Source: Tenodera sinensis (taxonomy: Eukaryota; Arthropoda; Insecta; Mantodea; Mantidae). Taken from it: a stretch of DNA of 64,000 bases. The stretch spans positions 280,587,502 to 280,651,501 of the forward strand of contig CM060964.1 in assembly GCA_030765045.1 (NCBI GenBank), read 5' to 3'. The notes beneath the pieces are model-generated. The model worked only from the letters and a program-made list of their open reading frames with translations. It ran no database searches and was not told where the DNA came from. Below, one piece after another: positions 35,690-49,865 of the stretch (positions are counted from its first letter, which is position 1; the number at the start of each line of letters is the position of its first letter). A program made the translations under genes and the position numbers.

Positions 35690-36025
35690 GTCACGTACGT
35701 GGTAGGCAGAGAAGGTACTGCATTCCACCCAAAAATTCGATACTGAGATTTCGCTGAAAATACAGGTTTTGAGACTCCCTGAATTAAAAATGAAAGTACT
35801 TTTTTGGCCGTGCAAAGAGAACGGAATTTGAAAGCTTTAAAAGATTTGACTATCGCACAAAGCCTAATGTATTACCCATATTCCTCTTGCACATACAAGG
35901 AAATAAGCAATAAGATAATTTCTGCAAATGTTTATCTGTATTAACAGGAAGAAGAGTTTCTAAGAATGGTTTGTACAAGAGTATAGAAAGTCATGTGAGT
36001 GGAACACATCAGATTTTTTATGTGA
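35690..36025 (+). repeat. Family M, internally deleted (head joined to tail)
   Basis: The head (AAAAATTCGATACTGAGAT, TTTTGAGACTCCCTGAATT) runs within 30 bases into the tail (AGAGAACGGAATTTGAAAGC, GAAAGTCATGTGAGTGGAAC). The body and both microsatellite slots are missing. Confidence 0.7.
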
Positions 36026-37589
36026 AGTGATGCAGAAATCAGAGTAAAACATGACAGCTGCACCAACATTTTTAAAACTATAATTAAAATATAAGTGCTC
36101 TGCGTACATTGATAATCAAATTAAAGAGGAAATTCGAATTTATGAAACTTCACAAAATCTAAAAATGTAATTTTTGGCAACTTTAAACGTTAAGGTTCCC
36201 CTTAAGGGGAAAAATTTCTGTAGGTATTAAGGAAGAGGCTACTGACAAATAAGGAACAATATACAACATATTAAGACGTGTGATAGTGAATATAGTCACG
36301 TTTTGTTGCACAGTCTGCCTGATCCTGATTTGTCTATGCATATTTCACAGCAGATTCGCATTTCCTTCCGAAAGTGTTGATTGTTTTTCAGATAACAATG
36401 GAAATGTTTGCAGGAAATGTGTTTGAAACTATCCCGGACAAGAAGTATGTTTTTGATAGACACCAAAGCTGAGCTGTTCCTTTCCGTTCGTGACTGACTG
36501 TTTTAGCGAAAATACATTCCACGTTTGCGTTGTGGAAGGTACCCTCCAAAAAATATTGCATCATCTTCAAAAGCTCAACAGTCAATACCTTTTTATTCCT
36601 CAAAATATTTTGCCCACTTCTAATGTGCTTATGACATTTTGAAATCCCCATTTTCTCGCAGCAGGTACATGAATTTGCTCGGAATGGAGGCCTGGTCGAA
36701 TCATTTTAGATCATCTATGAATACACCTTTTTCAACCAGAAACTTGGTTCAATGTCATCCCATTTAGATATTTCGGTCAAACGGATCTATAACGAACAAG
36801 AAAATTCTTCCACGGAATGCATCCGCTTGAGGTACTCTACGTATTTGTTCGAAGCGATAAACCCGCCTACCCGAATTTTACAGAACTTGTGTAATGTGGC
36901 CAGAGCTAAATTTTTTGGAGAAAATTAAATTATATATTAATTGAAGAAAGAAACAAGCGAAAATCCCGAACTATTTGAAAAGTTAGGTACATTCACAGGA
37001 TATAAAATTCAGACTCTTAAGCGGACCTGTCCGGAAAAACCCGGGCGTATGGTGGGGTAGCTCTGTCCTAAGTGTGTGAATATTTGTCATAGATTAAGGA
37101 GAACCGTGAGGATGGAACCGCAGAGTGGTAAAGGTGAAACGGTCACAGTGTCAAGTTTATCGAGCTCGAAGCTCGTCACTTAATATTGAGACGATCTAGG
37201 ATGTAAATCATTGTTGAAATAACGCTCGGTATGGACACAACTGTGTAATGTGAAAAGTCCATCTGTTGGAAGCACGTGCATGGTGTTTACGCTTTAGTGA
37301 CGCTATAAACTTCTCCACCTATCGACAACATAGCCGCCCTGTGATCTTCGGCCTTTGATATGGGTCCTCCGCCTTAACATCATGTTTAAATATCATGTTT
37401 GCTACGTTCACAGTCCTAAATTATCTCTCATCCGCCAAACTCTCTTCTTTTGTTCCATTCATCCTCATTGTGGCTTCAGCAGTGTCGTACAGCTTCTTCG
37501 GCAAACAAGTCTATCTCAAGAGACTCAGTTGGGAAACCATTGTTTGATTATAATTACCTACGTACTGTGGTCCCAGCAATTATTCGTCT
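36026..37589. other. Unannotated, no gene recognised
   Basis: A minus-strand frame of 87 codons at 36388-36651 has no recognisable domain. No repeats were assigned. Confidence 0.35.
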
Positions 37590-37800
37590 CCATAAAAAAA
37601 TCACAAATGCTATATTTACATGGTTTTCTCTACTCACTATTATTTGTCTTATGTTATCTTAGTAGTCCACCAACAACTCTTACAAAATTGTATTTTTCCA
37701 TCTGCTTCCTGTTGATTGACATTAACATTTGCAGAAATAGTTCCATTACACTTCGATTGTAGGTACAAGAGGGATACGACAGACTGAAGCTAGAGTAAAA
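37590..37800 (-). repeat. Family M tail, minus orientation
   Basis: TTTACATGGTTTTCTCTACTC followed by ATTGACATTAACATTTGCAG and GTAGGTACAAGAGGG follows the tail order of the 12.1 and 39.4 kb copies, more diverged. Confidence 0.5.
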
Positions 37801-38377
37801 TATTTAAAAGCGGATCTTGAAATTCCATACTCTTTCCATGACATTGCGAAAAACAACGAAATGGTGACCACTGTTCAACAATGACACAGGTACTGAAAAT
37901 TTCGAATCAATAATAGCGGATATCTCGAAAGTAGCTAATGCCAGAAAAAACGTTATTTGAAAAATCCGCACAATCCAAAAATTAATCAAACTAATAAACA
38001 GGAAGATCTTGAAGGACACCCAAAATCGCTAAAGGTGTTCTTTCTCTATATGGAAAATGATAATTTCTCCGTTAATTTGACTGTTTATATGTGATTTGTA
38101 AACTTAACATCTCTATTCAGTTGTATAACAAAAACTGTTAATACTTATAATTTGAATTTTCCTTTTATCTCAAGAATAAACTCACATACATTACTTTGCA
38201 GTTGTAAATTCATTTGCAATAACTTGATAGCTATTTGCATTTAGAGGAGCGTGTTACACTAGTTTTTTCATTACTCATTTCGATAATAATTTGATGTGAC
38301 AATAAAATCAAAATCAAGTATAAAATCTTTTAGGCAAGTCATTTAGTACATTTAGAAATGTTGAAAAGACCTCTTCT
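37801..38377. other. Unannotated, no gene recognised
   Basis: AT-rich; no supported feature. Confidence 0.4.
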
Positions 38378-38732
38378 TCATCTGCCTACCTTCCCCATAT
38401 GCAGGACTGACCCCCCCTAGGACTTACAAGCCTGTCCCTATATTTTAGGGCCAGATGCCTGTCCGGGAGTAGACGAACCTATAGACCGAACAGAGTGAAG
38501 ACCTGAAAGCGGATGGTCAGCCCAGCAGCAGGTATAAGAGTGAAATGCAGGCGAAATAGATGAAGAGAAAGGTGATGATGGAACAGTTGGTATGAGTGCC
38601 GGGGAAACCGGAGAAAACCCGCCTAGGCTCCGCTTCGTCCACTACGAATACCATGCGGGTCCCTGGGATCGAACCCGGGCCGCCGTGGTAATAGGCGAAC
38701 GGTCTAACCGCTTGGCCACGGCGTCGCCGAGA
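38378..38732 (-). repeat. tRNA-headed SINE, family S1, full-length head
   Basis: On the minus strand the copy starts with CGACGCCGTGGCCAAGCGGTTAG (A box at 38705-38719). The B box GGTTCGATCCC follows (38665-38675), then ATTCGTAGTGGACGAAGCGG and the S1 body. This is the only one of the three S1 copies that keeps a good 5' tRNA half. The A box resembles those of serine or leucine tRNAs, but the source tRNA cannot be fixed by eye. Confidence 0.8.
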
Positions 38733-39294
38733 CTAAAGGGAGAAAACGTGCATTTAGAATTTCGTTGCTGGTATTATCACATTGTACTGTCGGTACTGAT
38801 TATTATTGCAAGGTGACACTCAAAATACTCCTTACATTTAAGTTCAGTATTGATTTTGAAAATACTGTGTTAAAATCTGTAATAAACATTTAAATTCCAA
38901 AGTTCACTTTCACGGCTTTCCAACCCATTATAAATTCGTATGAATTTCTCGCATCATTTTCCAACCCATTTTAAATTCGTATGAATTTCTTATACAGTGT
39001 ACTGTTCGCATAGAAAAATTCTATATTCCAAGTTACATTAATCAGAACATGTTTGCCAGAACTGGCTTCAGAGCAAATAAAGTGTTCTTAGATAGTGCAG
39101 CATTGTTATATCGCACGTCGGAATTTGTTAGTAATGAGTTCACATAGAGGTAAAAGAAGTATCATACATTTTGAAACAATTAAGGTGTACCAAAATTTAA
39201 GTTGGTAAAGTTTAAACATAGAAGAGGAAATATGCTGGAAGCAGCTAATGCCCCTCAGCCTATTTGTCAAAAACTGCATGCTTTTGTGAGCTCT
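38733..39294. other. Unannotated; short tandem duplication
   Basis: About 43 bases containing TTCCAACCCAT and AAATTCGTATGAATTTCT are repeated in tandem at about 38917-38991. Otherwise nothing is supported. Confidence 0.5.
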
Positions 39295-39570
39295 ACAGTT
39301 TTACTTTCTCTGCTACGTATAGTAAGTAGGGGAAGTGTTATATTCGACCCAAAAATTCGATGTGGAGATTTCACCGGAAATATATATTTTGAGGCCCCTA
39401 AATAAAAAATCTGATGTGTTGCACTCACACGACTTTCTCTAATCTTGTACTAACTATTCCTACAAACTCTTATTCCGCTATCTTCTTCATGTTGGTCGAG
39501 ATAAACACTCGCAAAAAATATCCTATTGCTGATTTCCTTGTAGGTACAAGGGGGAATATGGGAATACAGT
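39295..39570. repeat. Family M head (+) fused to inverted tail (-)
   Basis: 39295-39400 is a plus-strand head (CTTTCTCTGCTACGTATAG, AAAAATTCGATGTGGAGAT). At AAATAAAAAA it passes directly into a minus-strand tail (ATCTGATGTGTTGCACTCAC, GACTTTCTCTAATCTTGTA) to about 39570. Confidence 0.7.
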
Positions 39571-40014
39571 ACCTAAGTTATTGCATTTAAGTGATTTCTA
39601 ATGCTACTGATCCATCTTCTATACTTTAGAGACGATTATAGATAAATTAAACACTGCTTTAGTGTCTATCTCGCTTACTTTCTGAACTTTACAATATTTA
39701 ATGGAAACGAAGAAGCTGCTTATAGAAAATTACAGGTATACCTAACGCTTTATTTTTATGCCAATCTCTCAAACATGTTGTTTTAATCAAACTAGTTGGA
39801 GACAATTTCAAAGTAATAATAATGTAGAAATTAAGGTTGGATGACCTGGGTCTTGAAGAAAGGGCAGTTACTCGACCTTGTCAAAGGTTGTCTGGTGCGT
39901 CTTGACGTTATGCCAGGGACTGCACTTGGCAACTTCAGAGTTCGCTGAAGAAGCTTGGATAACATCTCTTGATTACAAAAGCTGGAAACCAACCTAATGC
40001 ATGCAATCCAAGCG
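39571..40014. other. Unannotated, no gene recognised
   Basis: No supported feature. Confidence 0.4.
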
Positions 40015-40440
40015 TACTTTTCAGTGAAGCAGTGTCATATTGTAAACCCTATGACGAAAAAAAAAAAAAAAAAAAAGACATCCAGTTAGGTGAAAATATT
40101 CGCTTTGCATCCTTGGCGATGCAAAGTTGATCCACACACACACGCACGCACACAAACACGCGCGCACACACACAAGCACGCACACACACGCACGCACACA
40201 CACACGCACACAAACACGCGCGCGCACACGCACACACGCACGCACACAAACACGCGCGCACACACACACAGACACATACACGTCTCTCTGTCCACGTGTA
40301 TACACGCGCGTGCTGTCGACAACTTTTCTCCAAAATGTTTTATTTTAGATTCAGGGAACTTAAATATCTATTTCTAGTGAAATCTCCGTAGCGAACTTTT
40401 TTAGTGGAGTACGATCCTCTACCTACTATGACAATTTCAT
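40015..40440 (-). repeat. Family M head with CA/CG microsatellite, minus orientation
   Basis: Minus-strand head at 40330-40435 (AGAGGATCGTACTCCACT then GAGATTTCACTAGAAATAG). The first slot is filled by CA, CACG and CGCG units (40132-40275). Confidence 0.6.
40132..40275. repeat. Compound CA/CG microsatellite
   Basis: Alternating purine-pyrimidine units ACAC, GCAC and GCGC. Overlapping open frames of His-Thr, Arg-Ala and Val-Cys repeats on both strands are translations of this array. Confidence 0.95.
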
Positions 40441-40549
40441 ATATAAGGTAAACTTTAAGAACATTTGTAACATTATTTAATAAATCTAAATCTAAATAAA
40501 TATATCACATATTGTAAATGTAATGGACGTTTTCCTTATTATCAACATT

Positions 40550-42265
<1,716 letters not shown>

Positions 42266-43384
42266 CGTTTGTTTTTTCTTTCTTGTTTTTAAAGATCTGA
42301 CAATCCGTAGAAAAAGCTTGTACTGATTTTTAAATTCTCATATAGTGTTATCGGTTGCTGGCGGAGACTTGACAGCTAATGAGTAGTAGTACATACAATA
42401 CATTTTATGCGATATGTGGAATAGTCTTAATTTGTCATTTTCAACTTCGTATAAACTATTACAGAGACATCCCTGGCTTTATGATATATTTGATTCTCTG
42501 TTTTGATATTTAATTTCTGTTCTCTGTAACTGCCATTCTGTGTCTAATTTTCGCGTTCTCATTAGATAACTAGATGCTGAGTTATCTTTATTGTTTTTCT
42601 CAACTAGCTTTTATTTTTTTGTTCTTTAGTTTGGTTTTACTTCCATTCTATTTTCCTCCTTTGTGTTTCGTATTTATTAATGTGGCTGAGTTCGTCCTTT
42701 CTTAATGATGGTGTAATTTGTTTATACGTAACATTTTCTTTGTTATTTTAAGTTGTTTAGTTTTCATAAACAATTATAGTTGTATCTCACATATCCAACT
42801 TTGTTTACTCTGCCCATCAAACTAATTTCTTTTGTTTTTTTCTGTATCAAGCTGTTTTCTCCGTTTAATCACCCTTAGGTTTTTGTTCGTTTTCTTGTAT
42901 ATTTAATAGTTTCCTTCCGGGTTTACCTTGTATTGCTTCAGTTATCATTTTACCTCCTTGTCATTTAATTTTTTACCTATTTCTGGTGAGTATTTCGTTG
43001 TGCCACGATGCATTTTTGTTTTCATTCACGACTAGCTGGTTTTCCCCGGCGTTTCAGGGATGTTTCTTTAATTCTTGTATGGTGATTTAATTGATTTTAT
43101 CTGTCCTTCAATTTTGTATCAAATAACTGATAATTTACAAGATACTTTTATGCTTCTTACCTCTCAGAACTATATTTTCGTAATCATAATCGTAATACCA
43201 TGGCATTTTTCTGATATTTGCGGAAATGGGGAAAGAAATACCTACGGATGTTGTATTTTTGAATTGCTGAACCTTCCCCCCAACATTATTCCGTATTCCG
43301 GAAATGTTCTATAGGCTGCAACTATTTTTCAACGGAGAGAGCACTGTCCAAATGATAGAATTATTAATTAAAGTATGTCCTAAG
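42266..43384. other. Unannotated, T-rich
   Basis: T-rich plus strand with no recognisable protein. A 79-codon frame at 43075-43314 has no known domain. Confidence 0.4.
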
Positions 43385-43815
43385 GAGAGAGACAGTCCGC
43401 GGTAACGTGTCAGGCTCGCATTCGGGAGATCACCGGGGTTGATTCCCGTCGACGGCTCACTCTGAACTTGGGTTTTTCGTAGTTTTCTTTTGCCGGCAGG
43501 CGAATACTGGAGTGGTTTCTCATCTACCAGGATTTCCTTTCCATCATTTCCCTTTCATTCAAATTCCTTCTCATCTTTCAAGGTGTGCTACTAGACTTCG
43601 TGGCGTATGGCGGGGCCGGACAATTGACGTGTATGTTTGCTCAAAGGAAACAATAGTACTCCTCGTGGGCACCAGAGAACTGCTTGTTCGATGGGCCGCT
43701 CATCCCCTCTCTAGGAAGTTCCAGTAGTAGGACAGGTCTTCGAGCCTGGAGCTTAGGGACTCCCGCGCGTCTCTGTGACCTTTCTGCCTGCGGCCTAATA
43801 ATAAAGGTTATTTTT
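43385..43815 (+). repeat. tRNA-headed SINE-like element
   Basis: GTCCGCGGTAACGTGTCAGG and ACCGGGGTTGATTCCCGTC resemble A and B boxes with tRNA spacing. A GC-rich body follows (GTCTCTGTGACCTTTCTGCC), ending near CCTAATAATAAAGG. No second copy was found in this window, so the family status is inferred. Confidence 0.5.
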
Positions 43816-44060
43816 GGACGGGAAGGCTTTCCTTCAAAATCTTGGTATGGTATCCTTGGAAGATGCTGAACTTGAATGCAAAGTTTGGTATTCAACGGCT
43901 TCTCGTTTTTTTACTTAGGCACAGACACACATGCACGCACGCACACACACACACATACACACACACACCACACCACACACCAGACATTTTTCTAGAAAGG
44001 TTTTTTTTTTTTTTTTTATTTATTTTTTTATTAAGTTGGGCTCAAAACGCGTAAAACTCA
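43816..44060 (-). repeat. Family M body start and CA slot, minus orientation
   Basis: The reverse complement gives TTCAAGTTCAGCATCTTCCA and TACCAAACTTTGCATTC, matching the body start of other copies. The adjoining (CA)n (43935-43980) fills the first slot. Confidence 0.5.
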
Positions 44061-44780
44061 CTGCTGATGAGCAAATCCGAGGTATAAATTGGTGAAAATT
44101 ACTTACATAACGAATGCATGTGTAGTATATTACCATTTAATACAAACCTTATATGAAATTATTCACACACACAAAAAAGTAGGTTTATGCAACTCTGGTG
44201 TAACAGGTTGTTAACCGTGTTGAAAACCGTGCATAATAGACTTCTATAGCACACATGTGATAAAAGTTGCCCAGAGACAATGATGTAATAGGCGATTCAG
44301 GGAATCTCAGAAGTTGTATTTTCGTTCAAATCTGGATACCGAACTTCATGATGGAATGCAGTGCCAGCAGCAGAAAAATAAATTACTTATTGGTTGTTTT
44401 TAATTAGGCATTTTCTCTTTAGCTAACTATGCCACGCATATGACGTGGGCACGATATGAATAAATAATACCTAAGAATGACTTGAATATCAACCAATCAT
44501 GGCTCGATTACAGGGTGAACATTTATCACATCCAGAGGAAAATGATAATCATGCCTATTATATTATTTATTTCCGATTGCATGGGATTAGAGAATACCGG
44601 CTTTCAGATTTGATCGTCATGCATTTAATTAGTCGGTTTTATAAATATTTTCTCAGAGGGTTTGAATTTGTATTTTGTTAATGAAACCTTTTACCTTTGC
44701 TTTTCAGGCTACCGATTTTTTTATAACTCAGCAGTTGGTATTACTGGTACAATACGGGATATGTCCTTTTTTTGTTCAAC
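44061..44780. other. Unannotated, no gene recognised
   Basis: No supported feature; AT-rich. Confidence 0.4.
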
Positions 44781-44807
44781 TCACCTCGTCGGCGAGCCCT
44801 TAAACTC

Positions 44808-44866
44808 CACTCACTCACTCACTCACTGACTCACTCACTCACTCACTTACTCACTCACTAACTCAT
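44808..44866. repeat. (ACTC)n microsatellite
   Basis: ACTC units with a few GACT and TACT variants, the same unit as the array split at 14.3/16.1 kb. Confidence 0.9.
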
Positions 44867-44971
44867 AATGGCGGCTTTGACTTTAAAACAATCGCTCGTC
44901 GGCAACGATATTCATTCGTTGACTATTGTGTACGTTTGGGTTTGATTACGTTGGGTTTTCTTTATAAACAT

Positions 44972-45056
<85 letters not shown>

Positions 45057-45068
45057 GACACACACACA
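44972..45068. repeat. (CA)n(GA)n compound microsatellite
   Basis: About 20 CA units then about 20 GA units and a short CA end, directly beside an S3 SINE fragment. Confidence 0.95.
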
Positions 45069-45084
45069 TTTACACTTTCGTTCA

Positions 45085-45215
45085 CCTTCCAGACGTTAGG
45101 GAGCATGGGAAATAATTCTGTCTAAAGATAAATCCCCATCCTCCAGCCGGATATCGAACCCTGGACCCCTGGACTTGGAAGCTAGCAAGCTAACAATAGA
45201 CCAAGATGCAGTCGA
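45085..45215 (-). repeat. SINE family S3 fragment, minus orientation
   Basis: The reverse complement contains CTTGGTCTATTGTTAGC (A box region), GGGTTCGATATCCGG (B box) and TTTATCTTTAGACAGAATTA, in the same order as at 50945-51250. Confidence 0.7.
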
Positions 45216-45329
45216 TTTTAAATAAGTAAATATTTTGCTCATTAACGGCACTGTCAATTGCCAGGATCGGATCATATCAATGCCACTGGTGTGCCGGAAT
45301 TTCGCCCCGCAGTTCTTTTACATAGCGCT

Positions 45330-45700
45330 CGTCTACCACCTAGGTGGCCCGGGTTCGATCCCAGAGACCCGCATGTGGTATTCGTGGTGGACGAAGCGGC
45401 GTCAGGGCGGTTTTTTTTTTTTTTTTTTTCGGGTGCTCCTGTTTCTCCCACCACTCATTCCACCAATTGCTCCATTATCACCTTTCCAATCATCGATTTT
45501 GCCTGCATTTCATATCATCCTCTTCCTCACTATCATACCTTGATCTTGGCTGACCACCCGCTTCCAGGTCTTCACTCTGTCCGGTCCATAGGTTCCTGTG
45601 CTCCCCGACAGACGTCTGACCCTAGGCACTGGCTTGTAAGTCCTACAGGGTGTAAATCCTACATAAGGGGAGGATAATCAGGCAAAGAAAGAAAGAAGTT
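45330..45700 (+). repeat. tRNA-headed SINE, family S1
   Basis: B box GGTTCGATCCC (45352-45362), TATTCGTGGTGGACGAAGCG, a T-run (45411-45429) where the 11.6 kb copy has TTTTCTCC, and the shared body to ACATAAGGGGAGG. The tail is GAAA-rich (45674-45696). The open frames here are SINE translations. Confidence 0.82.
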
Positions 45701-46400
45701 CTTTTACATACAAGTTAATCTACTGACATTGAGCTGTCACTTAATCACACTTAAGAGAATACATAACTGAAATTTAGTAGAAATCTCGCAAAAATTTGCA
45801 TTTGCATTCCATGACTTTAAAAATAGCTGGGAGCCATAAATTCAAAATAGTTTTTGATTTTTTATGTTACAAATACCTATATTTATATAATCTACGTTAA
45901 AAATGAAAAGGTTTTCATTTTGAAATGTAAGAGTTTTAAAAATTAATTTTTCACCGTATTCACTTTTTGAAAATGTTGCACATGATGCAGTTTTTATTCA
46001 ATGATTCCGACATTTGTCGTACAGATTTATAAAACAAAAACAGTTAAATCTGTGATATTACTCATTTTTTCCTTTTGGACAATTTTTGAATTATTACTTT
46101 TGAAAGTAGTATAAAACTTACACAAAACTAGAAATTTAAAATGACAAAATTTAAAAATTATTCTCTTGTGAATTTAGGCTAGCAAGGAAAATTATATTAT
46201 AGATTTGTACACTATAATCAGATACATATCGTAGAATTAAAAAAAGGGGTAACTTGAAAATTGCACCTTGTGGAGCATTTGGCATAGTATAATAGGATCC
46301 AGATTCAACATTTCATAACTCGGAAACAGATATCGCACAGAAACTTAAAACCCTCTAATGCTGATATAAGACATCTGAAATAAATGTTAAGCTTAATTGG
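45701..46400. other. Unannotated, very AT-rich
   Basis: No supported feature; many A/T homopolymer runs. Confidence 0.4.
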
Positions 46401-46404
46401 CTGA

Positions 46405-46915
46405 CATTCTTCCAATGGTAAAAAGCCGCCGATATGACTTTAGATGTTAAAGGCGACATATAAATGGAACATTAGAAATGGCAGACAGCTATAAACAGTC
46501 AGTAGCTACCGTCACACTTCTTATTTCCTATTATGTGTCACATGAAATGATGTACAATTTAAAACATAGATTATAAAACCAAAAACAAAGGATGTAAAAC
46601 CATAGCAGAAGCAATTAATGAAGAAGATACAGCGAACGATGTCAGGAAGAAATTAAATGCACTGTGAAGTCAATATTTAGGAGAAAGCACGGATTTCTTT
46701 TATTTCTTGTTTAGTATTAACGCAACAACTATTATTACTGCAGTTGCAGCATGTTCTGTCAACTATTAGCATTCCTTTCAAAACTGTGATAACATGTATG
46801 ATAAAAGGTTTAATATACTGTAATAAAGTCAGCATCCTAAATGAGATCACATTATATAAACAAAGGTTTTATCACATTCTGAGACACAGAAATGTTGTAG
46901 TGTAATACAGGTTAT
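46405..46915 (+). repeat. Dispersed segment copy B: S3 tail, broken MADF fragment, shared 3' block
   Basis: An S3 3' end (GGTAAAAAGCCGCCGATATG...GTAAATGGAACATT-like) is followed by sequence matching the MADF fragment at 20.3 kb. It then passes without interruption into the block found at 23010-23215. Compared with copy A, this MADF piece has a 2-base deletion near 46568 and a TGA in place of AGA context near 46666. It is therefore clearly non-coding. Confidence 0.8.
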
Positions 46916-48264
46916 ATAAGCAAACTGTTTCAGAAAATTATTCCTGTTCTATGTTAGGCAGTTTTCCGGTTTAGAGTAGGTATTATTTGACATAGGAAAT
47001 AGCTCCGTTACGAGATTAATTTTTCGTTTGTCCAGGTTTCCTATATATAGGGGGTCCGGTTTAGACAGGCTTTACTATACATACACAGTAAAACCTTCCA
47101 TAAATTGCTTTAGTATAACCACTGATTGCTAATTAATATAAGCTTATATACCCACAAAAAATTAAGCTACTCCCATTACCAGAAACCCTCTATCATAACA
47201 TCGTTTTTCAGGTACACATTTTTAGATGTTAGTCACTTTTCTGACTTTCTCACCTGCTTTCTCTTACTTTTATGATTTATTTGTATTTTGTTTTCTTTAT
47301 TCTTATTTCTGTTTTATTTCTAGTCTACTTGAAAACTTACTTGAGAAATTAAGTTTGATTCTGTGCAAGCTTGTTGCTGTGTGTAGGCAACCAAAGCGTT
47401 AGAACAACATGGGACGTATGCAGTACCGTATCCAGAATGAATTACAGAGATCGATGCTGTACTGTACCGAATTATCGAGAGGTGTCCGCCTTCGCGCGCC
47501 TTGTTGTAGATGAATTATTGATAATGAAACACATTTAATGTAGTAGTGACGTAACTGGAAGTAATTATCTATGAAATTAACACATGGTGAGGTGACCTTG
47601 TGACATGGAGCGAAAGTAAAGGCTTTTGTTATCGTTAAAGATGGGTGTGGTAGCCTGCTACTATTGTATCTACACAAGCTTTGTGTACCATTGTTTGTTT
47701 CTTGGAGCGTTACAAGGCTCCCAGAAAGAGCTGCCTACATTAACGTCTTCCAACATTAGAAGGAGCAATCCCACACTAAAGCCATAAATGATGCTGAAGA
47801 TGGTAAAATTCATTTTAGAATAAGTGCTTATGAATGGCCAGATTTTTATCAATTTGCAGCAAATATTCAGTGTTAATAAAAAAACTCCACAAATCTAACA
47901 CCTTAAAACCATTAAAGTCATTTATTGAACATTAAACATTAAAGAACAACACCCATTTGATTTTTACTGGAATTGGTATCAGCTTTCTTATATTAAGTAG
48001 AATGGTAGGTATGATTTGTAAATTCGTGCGCTGGTTTTGAAAGGTTTATAAACAATACGAATGTCTCAACAGTCTAGTTTCACTTAATTGGTCTCGAAGT
48101 GCTGGTTTATTTTAGAATTAATATGCGAGAGTATCTAAATCTAAGCTTAGTTGTATACCGTTTCTGTGACTCCAGCTTTATTTAAGTAGAAATTGCTTTT
48201 TGCACAAAATACCTATTAGGTCAAACCACACTATTGACATACATCAGGTTTGCTTTCTCCTTAT
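46916..48264. other. Unannotated, no gene recognised
   Basis: A 92-codon minus-strand frame (47399-47677) and a 60-codon one (47670-47852) have no recognisable domain. Confidence 0.35.
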
Positions 48265-48925
48265 CTTTGGTAGACAAATGGGTTATTGCAGTGCTCCAAA
48301 ATTCGATGTCGAGAGTTTATCGAAAATATAGTTGTAAGTCTGAAAAAAAAAAAAAAAGGTCGGATAAATACCACACATCATATTGAGTCACAGTCTTTAA
48401 GGGATCAGGTAAGGTTTTCCACACAATCATTCTGTTTGTAACCAGCCGACCTTATTTTTTCTCTTTTCCTCAAAAATGGTTCCAGATTTTGATTAAACTC
48501 AACTTGAGACATTAGCAAAGAAATGAAACGTAAACCTTTAAGTGTTGCGTGAAATGCTCTTCATTCTTACATAGTTTTATATGACTAAGAAACTATTAGA
48601 TAAGAGCTATACATTTACTTCGGAAAATATATACAGCTTCTTAAATTATTCAGTTTGTGTCCAATAAGCTTTTCCATAACATCAGTCATTTCTGAGATAA
48701 TCGCTGTTCTCCTTTTTAACTTTCCAGTGTTTTAAACAATACCTACACTTTCAAGCGTCGTCCTTTTGTTTCTCCTCAGCTCAAAGTATACATAATATAA
48801 AGGCAGAGCATATGATAATATGAAGGAAAAATTTACTTGATTAACTTGAATGAATAGGAAAATACATTTTTATATGAATAATATTACACTTTGTGCAAAT
48901 TGGTAATCAACACGCATAGGAATTG
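48265..48925 (+). repeat. Family M dispersed repeat, diverged
   Basis: Head fragment CTCCAAAATTCGATGTCGAG, a short A-run in place of the first slot, body (CCTCAAAAATGGTTCCAG) and tail-like AACTTGAATGAATAGGAAAA. The order agrees with other copies, but similarity is lower. Confidence 0.5.
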
Positions 48926-49574
48926 TTAAGTAGTTGGCTTCAAGTTATCAACATTCAAACCATTATCACTGCAAAGAACGTCAACAGCAGCAATCAAGAA
49001 TCACTGACAGGCACGTAAAAGCCGAACCTAGTGCTGTTTGCATACGCCAAAAGACTACGAGGGATGGGAAGGTGTTTTATCAGAGTGTCTGTGTTATCCC
49101 TACCTAAAGTCCAGTGGCAGTTTAACCTTGCTCCTTTCCGTACTGCCTTTAATCCTTAGAAAGTGCTATGCCTAATGAGTATCACACATCAGAATCTGTC
49201 GGTTTGGTACAGATTATGCTCATTATTGTCAAGTCCTTAAATGCATGAAACAATGTTTAAAGTATTGCTTCCTGTATGAACAGTAGCGTTCATTAGTATT
49301 CTTTGTAGCAGGGGCGCCGTCTTATGAGGACTTCCGTTGTGAACAAAAATATATAGATAAACGGATCTAGAATAATTTATCTACTGTAAAAAAAATTGAG
49401 AAAATTTCAGTACATCGTAGGAATGCAAATATTTCAGTAAATTGGAATATAAATGTTGGACGAGACCTTTGTAGATCATGAAAAGTCATTATACGTAAGT
49501 CCAATAGGCTTACTATTTCAATTATTGTTAACATCATAGAAAGTGCACGAGCTATTTAAAATTAAACCAAACAA
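48926..49574. other. Unannotated, no gene recognised
   Basis: No supported feature. Confidence 0.4.
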
Positions 49575-49865
49575 GGCAACGTAACCCCGTGGCACATCAG
49601 TTCATCCGGGCCAAGGCCTGCCGCCCGACCACTGCGTCCTCCACCTCCCACTTCCATAGGCGTCATGAGTGGGGTGCAGTGCTGGAGGTAGGACGTGGTA
49701 AGCGCTTCAACCAAGTACGAGTAGCTCCTCAATTGACCCCTCAGGAACCTAACGAGGCTGAGTGCACCCCGAACCAGGTCTTCCAGCGGTACCGGGGATC
49801 GAACCCGGGTTCTCCGTGCCAGAGGCAGGCGCGCTAGCACTGTGCTACGGAGGCGGTCAACAAAC
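49575..49865 (-). repeat. tRNA-headed SINE, family S2, with good A and B boxes
   Basis: The minus strand starts GACCGCCTCCGTAGCACAGTG (A box region), then AACCCGGGTTCGATCCCCGG (B box) and the S2 body with GCACCCCACTCATGACGCC. Better preserved than the copy at 11080-11405. The 110-codon minus-strand frame here is a SINE translation. Confidence 0.78.

Noticed and set aside
38650..38732. Minus-strand tRNA gene
   Set aside because: Continues into the S1 SINE body shared with two other loci.
40021..40377. Cys/Val- and His/Thr-rich frames on both strands, superficially toxin-like
   Set aside because: Translations of CA/CG microsatellite; no signal peptide or ordered cysteine framework.
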